From Poa pratensis (lineage: Eukaryota; Streptophyta; Magnoliopsida; Poales; Poaceae), in contig CAMZMU010000107.1 in NCBI GenBank assembly GCA_947311845.1, forward strand, positions 41,297,172 through 41,361,171: a DNA stretch of 64,000 nt, written 5' to 3'. The position numbers and the translations under genes were made by a program. The notes under the pieces are model-generated. The model did no database searches and was not told where the DNA came from. It worked only from the letters and a program-made list of their open reading frames with translations. Positions 57,193 to 64,000 of the stretch are shown here, piece after piece (within the stretch, counting starts at the first letter, position 1; every line of letters begins with the position of its first letter).

Positions 57193-57750
57193 GCCCTTGC
57201 ACTCAGCTACATCAGCAGCAAGATGGTCTGCCGCAAGTACGTATTAATTGCATATACACACGACTATTTATCTTTTGTATTGTATGCATGTCAGATTCTT
57301 TCCCGCATAAACTTTGGGCTGACGACAAACTATGCATATATATAGGTGCTATGCACGCCTTCCTCCCAGGTCTACCAACTGCCGCAAGAAAAAGTGTGGA
57401 CGCAGCAGCGACGTATGTAATCTTCCCCCTCTTCTTCAAGTCTTCATATATACTACTCCCTCCGTCTAATAATAACTGTCTTAGATTTGTCAAAAAGTGG
57501 ATGTATGTAGATATGAAACATGTATAGGTACATTCACTTTTGTACAAATTTGTGACACTTATTTTGGGACGGAGGGAGTAGTATATATTAGTACGAGTTG
57601 CGGCCGTACATAATTTTTCTCTCTCTTCAAATTAGTATGACTTTTCTATTCATTGCCATTAACGTTGTAACTGTCCATTCTATGAACCGATGAAATTTCT
57701 TTTCCTTTCAGCTGAGGAAGAAGAAAATGTTTATGTGCGATCTAAGGTGA
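57193..57750 (+). pseudogene. RPL40: Ubiquitin-L40 copy 2, L40 part after the CACTA insertion
   Basis: Exon 1 remainder 57193-57236 (A-L-A-L-S-Y-I-S-S-K-M-V-C-R-K), exon 2 57346-57412 ([22 protein letters not shown]) and exon 3 57712-57750 (L-R-K-K-K-M-F-M then stop). Splice sites GTACGT/TATAG and GTATGT/TTTCAG are intact, as are the four zinc-finger cysteines. The first residues of the L40 part (I-D-P-S-L-R/K) are missing at the junction. A Stowaway MITE sits in intron 2. The 3' flank (57751-58180) matches those of copies 0 and 3. Confidence 0.8.
57456..57578. mobile_element. Stowaway MITE in intron 2 of copy 2
   Basis: 123 bp with CTCCCTCCGTC ends, inverted, TA on each side; interior similar to the element at 25011-25133 (AAAAAGTGGATGTATG). 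Confidence 0.9.
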
Positions 57751-58180
57751 TATCAGGGACGGCAGTGACACATCCATGCTACCACGAAGCCACCATTGAT
57801 AGATATGATCATTCATATGCTTCCTCTGCACCAAGATCTGCATTTCTTGCTTGGCAGACATGTATAGTAAAAGCACTTCGCATGCAATCTGATGTACAAT
57901 TGCACTTTTTAAATATCTACCATTCGGAGGACACTGTCAAAATGTTGTTGCAGTTTATTGCAGACCTGATGTCAAAACTACTCAACATGAGTTTGCAAAT
58001 TCTGATGTGTTTCCTATTCAAACAGTTAAAGCATCATATTTCATTAGTTGGAAGGCATTGTGGGAACTGGGATGGGAAAGGGGGCAGCAGCAAACCAACA
58101 ACAGACGTCAACGGCTCGATGTCATCGGCACTGGCCCTGCGTTGCTACCACCTTTTAATAATCACGTGTGATGATTCCAT

Positions 58181-59660
58181 ATAGCAAAATTACATGAATA
58201 TCTTCTGAACACATTGTTTCTAACACCATAAGAGTTAGTTTTGAGAAAACGAGTTTGAGGAGCATTTTTAGCAAAACCAGATTTGATTAGTTTTTCTGTT
58301 AGAACGTGTTTAAGAAAAACTTCGTTTGGACGACTCGGGGCGCAAAGCAAGTTTTCACGATCCAACGTGCAGCGTCCCCGGAACGCTCTACAGGCTACAG
58401 CGCTAACGGCAGCGTCTCGTCGGCTCGTCGTGCACGGGGCTGCGGCAAGACCAACTCGCCCGTAGCGCCCGGCCGCCATGTCCAGTCTGTTTTGGCGGAT
58501 AGGGAAGGAGAGGAGTCAAAGGACCCTATGCAATGTGGGAATCTCGCCTTTGGAGGTGGCGGCTTTGGTGCGGGAGGAGTTGGCGGTGCGGGTTTTCGCC
58601 CACACACAAGATTCTGAAGACTAGTTTTTGTTGTTTTTTGCTTGTGAAGGGATTTTTCCCCAGCTCGAAATTCTGTACACAACACTCTATTCTATCTAAT
58701 CGGATGACGGATACGACCGTCTTAAACCAAAAATGTCCAGTCTGTTGCGCACAGCGAAGTGCGGCCAGAACAGCAGCGACACCTCAAACGCAAACATCGC
58801 CGCTGCCTCGGCGCCCGGCCGTCATGTCCAATCTGCTGCGCACAGCGAAGTGCGGCAAGAACGGCAGAGACAGCTCAAACGCCAACATCGCCGCCACATT
58901 GGCGCCCGGCCTCCATCGCCGTCACCTCAAACGCAAACATCGCCGCCGCCTCGGCGCCCGGCCGTCATGTCCAATCTGCTGCGCACAGCGAAGTGCGGCA
59001 GAGACAACTCAAACGCCAACATCGCCGCCACCTTGGCGCCCGGCCTCCATGTCCAGTCTGCCGCTCACAGCAATGTGTGGCCAGAACGGCGGCGACACCT
59101 CAAACGCCGCCTCAGCGAAGGCCATGGTCCCAGGCATCTTCGCGATGTGGGAGAAGGTGGAGAACATGACGCCATGCTAACCCATGATGGCATCAATGAA
59201 ATTCGGGGAGGCAAAGCTGGGCTAGTGGCTCAACGGCGGACATGTCGGTGGGTGAGGAACTGCTCCTCAGCAGCGTTCAGCCAAGGGAAAGATAACAGGG
59301 ATAAATGGTTGCCTTGAGACGCTGTGTACGGATAGGAAGATGGCCTGGGAGATCAGCCGATCGAGCTAGAACTGGTTGACCGTCAGGGAGTCCTTGAGGT
59401 TGAGCAGCTCATGTTTTCTGGTTTTGTGGAAGTCAGGTTTTACGTATCCACGATTTTCTTCAACTACCCATACAGAGTTTTAGGTTGTTAGAGATTCAAA
59501 CGCGTTTTGTGAAATCCGGTTCTACTAATACTCCGTAACCAAACAAGGCCTAAAAACACCTAGCGTTGCCGACCGGTTACCGTGGATTGGGCCCCTTTTC
59601 CGTTACCGTTGCCTACTCGTTTTTTGTTCCAAGCCTACTCGGTTTCGTAGCGCCGGCCGA
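58181..59660. other. GC-rich unassigned block before copy 3
   Basis: Starts AT-rich, then GC-rich from 58320. Frames are open in all phases (58533-59180, 58733-59317, 58759-59169) because of the repeats at 58733-59140. A minus-strand phrase near 59390-59420 (H-E-L-L-N-L-K-D-S-L-T-V) looks protein-like but could not be assigned. The last 80 bases are the promoter of copy 3. Confidence 0.35.
58733..59140 (+). repeat. About 91-bp GC-rich tandem repeats
   Basis: Units start ATGTCCARTCTG at 58733, 58824, 58967 and 59049, with a shortened unit between 58917 and 58967. The unit core GCGCACAGCGAAGTGCGGC and CTCAAACGC...AACATCGCCGC is well kept. Confidence 0.8.
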
Positions 59661-59667
59661 TGATACG

Positions 59668-59675
59668 CTATATAC
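59668..59675 (+). promoter_or_regulatory. TATA box of ubiquitin-L40 copy 3
   Basis: CTATATAC, 58 bp before the ATG, after the conserved CCTACTCGGTTTCGTAGCG block shared with copies 0 and 1. Confidence 0.5.
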
Positions 59676-59732
59676 ACGTACGTGCACAGCGCTCACCCCG
59701 GCCACCACCGAACGCAACCCACGAGTAACACG

Positions 59733-60450
59733 ATGCAGATCTTCGTCCAGACCGTCACCGGGCAGACGCTCATGCTCGAGGTCGAGAGCAGCGACACGGT
59801 CGGCAGTGTCAAGGCCCAGATCAAGGACAAGCAAGGAACCATCGGCGTAGTCGATGATCAGCTGCCGTATCTCGTGTACGCCGGGAAGCAGCTGGACGAG
59901 CACGACGACGGCCAGACGCTGGCTGACTACGGCATCGGCAAGGAGTCGACGCTGCACCTCGCGCTCGGCCTCCGCGGCGGCTACTACCGGGGCAGGGGTG
60001 GCTACCCATGGTTTATCGATCCCGGCCTCAAAGCGCTCGCGCTCAGCTACAACGAGAAGAAGATGATCTGCCGCAAGTACGTACTGCATATAGGAGCAGC
60101 ATACATGCATGTTCGATCAGTTTTCCTTCATATAGGAGTAGCATATATGCATGTTCGATCACTTTTTTCCATCTCGATCGGTCTGACAACTGACATATTA
60201 CCTCCGCCATTTGATTTGTATAGGTGCTACGCAGAACCATAACAAATGACTGTGTAGATGCGGCCGGGCCTACGCTCGCCTTCCTCCGAGGTCTACCAAC
60301 TGCCGCAAGAAGAAGTGCGGCCGCAGCAATGACGTACGTAACTTTCTCTCTTCAAATTAGTACAAGTTTTTGCTACCAACAAAGTACCTGTAATCTGATG
60401 ACATTTCCTCTTGTCAGCCGAGGCCGAAGAAAACGATGGGACGATGGTGA
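59733..60450 (+). CDS. RPL40: Diverged ubiquitin-ribosomal protein L40 fusion (copy 3), altered exon 2 acceptor
   Basis: Exon 1 59733-60076 holds ubiquitin (MQIFVQT...L-R-G-G) and the start of L40 after a linker ([10 protein letters not shown]). K6 and K11 are Q, K29 is Q, R72 is G; K27, K33, K48 and K63 are kept. With the acceptor used by the other copies (exon 2 from 60224) translation stops after five residues, because 43 nt have been inserted in exon 2. The insertion brings a new TAG acceptor (60255-60257). Exon 2 60258-60333 then reads [12 protein letters not shown] and runs in frame through the zinc finger into exon 3, 60418-60450 ([10 protein letters not shown], stop), giving 150 residues. 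CXXC spacing is retained, with G-R-A added after it. It is either a working gene with a shifted splice site or a very recent pseudogene. Confidence 0.7.
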
Positions 60451-61153
60451 AGCAACTTTTACCAGCGAAGCAGCCAAAGCCACACCACTAGTCTCTAGAT
60501 ATGATCATGCATCTGCACTTCTGTAGCATTCCGAGGAGACTGTAGAAAATGTATTGTTGCGGTTTATTGCAAATGTATCAACTACTTGACACGACTTTGC
60601 TAACTGTCATGAATTTCCTATTTGTCACGTAAATTCTTTGAAGCAGAGTTAATGCATCATGTTCATTAGCTGAAAAGCACCGACAATTATGGTTCATCAC
60701 ATGGCCAATTGGGTTGGTAGCTCAGACATGCAAAATAAAAATTGGCTAGTTGTCGTTACTCGCTACTGGCTGCCATAAAAATGCGATTATATATGCCTTA
60801 CGGAAAGAAAAACTAGCAAATCACACAAGAGGCTACACAACACCTCGCACACGAGTAGAGACATCAAGCTCAAAATGGTGGACACTTTCTGCAAAATTAT
60901 TGTGTCCTGCACCGCCCCCCTAATCAGAACATTACCTGATGGGAGTAAAAGGGCTGCAACTAAAGAAAACGGCGGTTCCGGAAAAACAAAATGTCCTACC
61001 ATACAAAAATGATGACAGAGCTGCTAAGTTGCCAAGATCGGTAACGGTCTTTGCATCAATTATTTCTGCTACCTTTCTATACGCAATTAGATCATCTACT
61101 GTACAGTCTGGGAAAGGGGAGCCGATCGAGCCTTCCCGTTCATGTATATGGAC
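60451..61153. other. Convergent 3' flanks of copy 3 and KEA
   Basis: 60451-60740 matches the 3' flanks of copies 0 and 2 (CATCACATGGCCAATT...GGTTGGTA and others) and is the 3' UTR of copy 3. The part closer to 61153 is the likely 3' UTR of the KEA gene on the other strand. No other gene seen. Confidence 0.55.
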
Positions 61154-64000
61154 TCAGATTGCCAATGCCCCATCAATGGGTTCGCTTTCATCGTCCGAGA
61201 TCAGAGGCTTTGTTTTGGACATGACTCGAGAGAACCCATAGCCCAAGGAGTTCCCAGATGCACTAGTAAGCTGTGAGGCAAAGAAACAATCAACAATTAA
61301 TCAAAACAAGTAAATCAACTCAGCAAAGTTAATGAGCATCTATTGCATTCATCAATCTATTTATTCCATCTGGATTGACAGACTTTCAGACTAAAAGGCA
61401 GACAACAATCTCTCCTATTGACAGTAACCGGCATGGACAAACAAGCCCCTCTGCTCGATAAACATGAGATCTGGGACTGACATTTGTCCACTTGGAAATA
61501 CCTACATTGTGATCATGCAAAATGACTATATAGTACTCTTTAATGAACTGCTAGTAGTTTTTAACAAAGTGGTACTACCATGAAAGACTGTCAGTGTAAG
61601 CTGTTTTTACTTATTCAGAAAAAACTTCTATCTTCTAGGTCATCCATGATAATAATTTGATTGCTTACGCATTATAAGATCACTAAATGATGACGCAACC
61701 ACACACCTCTGTAAGCTCCGACAAATGACGATTCCTGAACTCGTTGATAGTCGCTGCAATCTCGGACATTGGAAGTTTTGCCTGCAATAATAGCACATGA
61801 AGAAAGTGGTGCGTATGCATCAGATTCAATACTTGTTCAAAATGAGCACGAGAGAACATAATAACAGCCGAACTTACTTGGGCAAGAACCGCAGCTGCCA
61901 ACTGAAGACTTGGTTCTAAGGTCTCAGGGACAACCTAAAAAGTTCCAGATGAAGTTTCATCACAAGACATAATAATGTATAGTCGTAGTATATGATAACA
62001 ACCACTGGGTACACCATAAGAAGAACATATCGTGGTAAAAAATGGGACAAGAAGTCCTCATGGGCATGTTATGCGCAAGTTATGGAAGTCACTCGCTTCA
62101 AGAACACAGAAGAACCAGTGGTACATAACAGTGGCATACAGTTTTACAACTGTATCAGTAAGATACTGCATTCAGGTCAAATCACATGCTTAATTATAGC
62201 ATATTTATTTATGAATGTCATGTGGGGTAAGCAGTACAGCCGTCGGCACCTCCACAATCCAGGGACGTTGGTAATCAGGATCCTGTGCAGGATCCGAATC
62301 AGGCTTAGATAAGCCTTCCTATCTTGGATTGGTTAGTTTCCTTTATTTACAAGTATTGGTCTTTGTATAGAATCAGGAGTCCTAGTTGGTTCGGTTTCTA
62401 TTGGCTGGCTGCTATATAAGCCAAGAAGTACTCGTGTAATCGTTATCAAAGAAATAAACAGAGAAAAGGGGAGGTCTTCCTCCAGATACGATCTATCCCT
62501 AGGGCATCACGGCGCCCAAACCTAAACCAGTTCGCCCCAGGCCTCCCACCTCTCACGACTACCCCCTCCGCAATCTAGCTCGTGACATGAAGCAGAGTTG
62601 AGAATGAGTACCTGCCACCTTACAGAGTTCAACATGAATCTATCAGTAGCCAAAAAACTCTTTCCTAATGGTCCGCACAAATATGACTACAATCATCTAT
62701 GTGTACAGCGTTCTGTAACTGGCTGGCTACTAGGTTCTTGATTTCATTAACCAAATGAGTCCATATAGCTGTGAACCATTCTACTTCATGGACATGGTTT
62801 CACCAAGATTCTAAAATTTGATGGCTGGTATTAGTCCGACTGACCCATTTATGCGATTATACGTGATAGGTACAGGCCCACATTACTTGTTTGTAGATTT
62901 GTTTTTAGGACGCTGTTTTTCAAGGCAGGTTGCTGGTTTGCAATTTGTTCTGGTGAAATAACAAGTCTAGCACATTGCAAACTTCTACAGAACACATAGC
63001 CTTGTCTCATACAAGAGAATCTCGTCACCTAATAATGTTTGTGTTTTGTGGCATTTACTTACCGCTGTTGCACCTGCTTTCTCCAAATTAACGCCGTGAT
63101 CAACATCATGTGCTCGGACAAATGTCTTGACATTTGGAAAGTATTTGCTCAGAGCCCAAACAGCTCGATAATTTGCACCAGGAGTATCTAAAGTGATGGC
63201 AGCAGCACAGGCCCTGTCAGCTCCAACTTTGTGCAGTACCTAGCGAAAATAAATAAATCAGTACTTCTGTTTTTTTACAATTATACAACTGGGTTTAGTT
63301 GAACTCTTCCTACCTCTCTGCTTCCCGCATCACCAAAATACACAGGTAGGTCAAGTGCACGTCCAACAGCCACCCGATCACTGAAAAGTACCCAATAATT
63401 AAAATAGTGGAAACAGCACTAGACTTCGTCAGCAAAGAAGCAAAGCTGATAAATTGACTATTAAAAGTATGCTGCGGCAGACCAAGGTTGGAAATGACAT
63501 CTGAATCACACTACTGTCGGTCTATCACATTGTAGCCAACAGTCAATAGAAATAGGGAGAAGACCCCTCGTTCCATAGTCAATACTATTTCCCAACTCAA
63601 CTTAACGGATTCTTCAAAATAGTTTGCAGATATACCAGAATTCAGTTCTAGTTCCATGTTAATTGTTCAGAAAGCAGCATATAAATCTAAAATCCTAACA
63701 ACAAAGTAATTCACAGCGCTCATCTACATACATATTCAGGGATTTATTATGTATCATAGTCATACTCATGGACTAACACTTGATTAATAGTAATGTAAAC
63801 ATGTTTCACTGTTCTAATAGAGTTGTGTTAATAGGATTATTGGCATATCCAGCACCATACCTTCGAACATCAAGCGCAACAAATGGAATTAATCGCTCCG
63901 ACAGGAGTTGGGCAATGATCTAGTACAAGGGAAAGACATGTTAATACGATACTGAGCATATTGTTTATAGCAGCGCACGAAGATCGCAAGCCAACCTGCC
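61154..64000 (-). CDS. KEA: K+ efflux antiporter, KEA1/KEA2 type, C-terminal part (5' end outside window)
   Basis: Minus-strand exons, all with GT...AG borders and one continuous frame: 64000-63996 (end of an exon), 63919-63861, 63380-63314, 63239-63063, 61934-61878, 61781-61707 and 61270-61154 (stop TGA at 61156-61154). The protein reads I-I-A-Q-L-L-S-E-R-L-I-P-F-V-A-L-D-V-R, then D-L-P-V-Y-F-G-D-A-G-S-R-E, then L-D-T-P-G-A-N-Y-R and V-R-A-H-D-V-D-H-G. This is the nucleotide-binding KTN/RCK_N domain of plant KEA1/2, followed by the conserved V-V-P-E-T-L-E-P-S-L-Q-L-A and S-L-G-Y-G-F-S-R-V-M-S-K tail. These proteins exchange K+ for H+ across the chloroplast inner envelope; the KTN domain regulates the membrane part, which lies beyond the window. 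No defects seen. Confidence 0.92.
62220..62590 (+). mobile_element. LTR-like insertion in a KEA intron (possible solo LTR)
   Basis: Within the intron 61935-63062, a segment shows a promoter/terminator layout: a TATA box (CTATATAAG, 62412-62420) and, 33 bp later, AATAAA (62453-62458), followed by a GC-rich leader-like part (62480-62585) ending CTCGTGACA. This is the structure of a short LTR or TRIM element. Clean TG...CA ends with a duplication could not be fixed. Confidence 0.3.

Overview
This is nuclear DNA from a large, repeat-rich grass genome. The LTR-retrotransposon style, the Stowaway MITEs with CTCCCTCCGT ends, the CACTA families and a CI-2-like protease inhibitor all point to the wheat/barley/rye group (Triticeae). 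That placement is an inference; no species was established. Roughly two thirds of the window is transposon sequence. I can support three kinds of host gene: a chymotrypsin-inhibitor-2-like gene (18646-18870, +), a cluster of diverged ubiquitin-ribosomal protein L40 fusion genes (+), and the 3' half of a chloroplast-type K+ efflux antiporter gene (KEA1/KEA2 type, 61154-64000, -) that runs off the right edge.

Left part (1-18400). The window opens in a scrap of a Gypsy-type element, then AT-rich DNA with two Helitron-like 3' ends. A nest follows whose boundaries can be read from target-site duplications. A head-to-head palindrome of two LTR/leader segments (arms 5624-about 6915 and about 7029-15656) was hit by a short LTR that is now a solo LTR (7089-7340 plus 14199-14418, TSD CCGCC). 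That was hit in turn by a complete minus-strand non-autonomous LTR element (7341-14193, TSD CTCAT).

Middle part (18400-33476). The inhibitor gene is followed by promoter-like and 3'-UTR-like remnants of a lost ubiquitin-L40 copy ('copy 0'), separated by a roughly 4 kb array of 350-bp tandem repeats and a CACTA end. Copy 1 (25930-26560) is an intact three-exon gene. Then come about 4.5 kb of unassigned DNA, a PIF/Harbinger element (31155-32760, TSD TTA) and copy 2, whose first exon stops at 33476.

Copy 2 is split by a stack of nested elements (33477-57192). The outermost is a degenerate CACTA (CACTA1), with TNP2-type transposase and Ulp1-like remnants on the minus strand. It contains a young LTR retrotransposon (36927-46466, TSD GCATC, nearly identical LTRs) and a second CACTA (CACTA2, 46966-56239, TSD CAA). 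CACTA2 contains a third CACTA (CACTA3, 48153-51064, TSD CAT). CACTA2 carries an AP2/ERF-like reading frame broken by three stops, a Ulp1-like gene, and a duplicated block with a long hairpin. Copy 2 resumes at 57193.

Right part (57193-64000). After the rest of copy 2 there is a GC-rich block with about 91-bp repeats, then copy 3 (59733-60450). Copy 3 has a 43-nt insertion in exon 2 that stays in frame only if a new splice acceptor inside the insertion is used. The KEA gene lies convergent to it.

The most notable signal is the diverged ubiquitin-L40 cluster. All copies share a G in place of ubiquitin R72, extra residues in the ubiquitin loops, K29 replaced and K11 replaced; the intact copies also have a 9-10 residue linker before the L40 part. 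The L40 zinc-finger cysteines are kept. No computation was run: alignments, exon limits and percentages are by eye.
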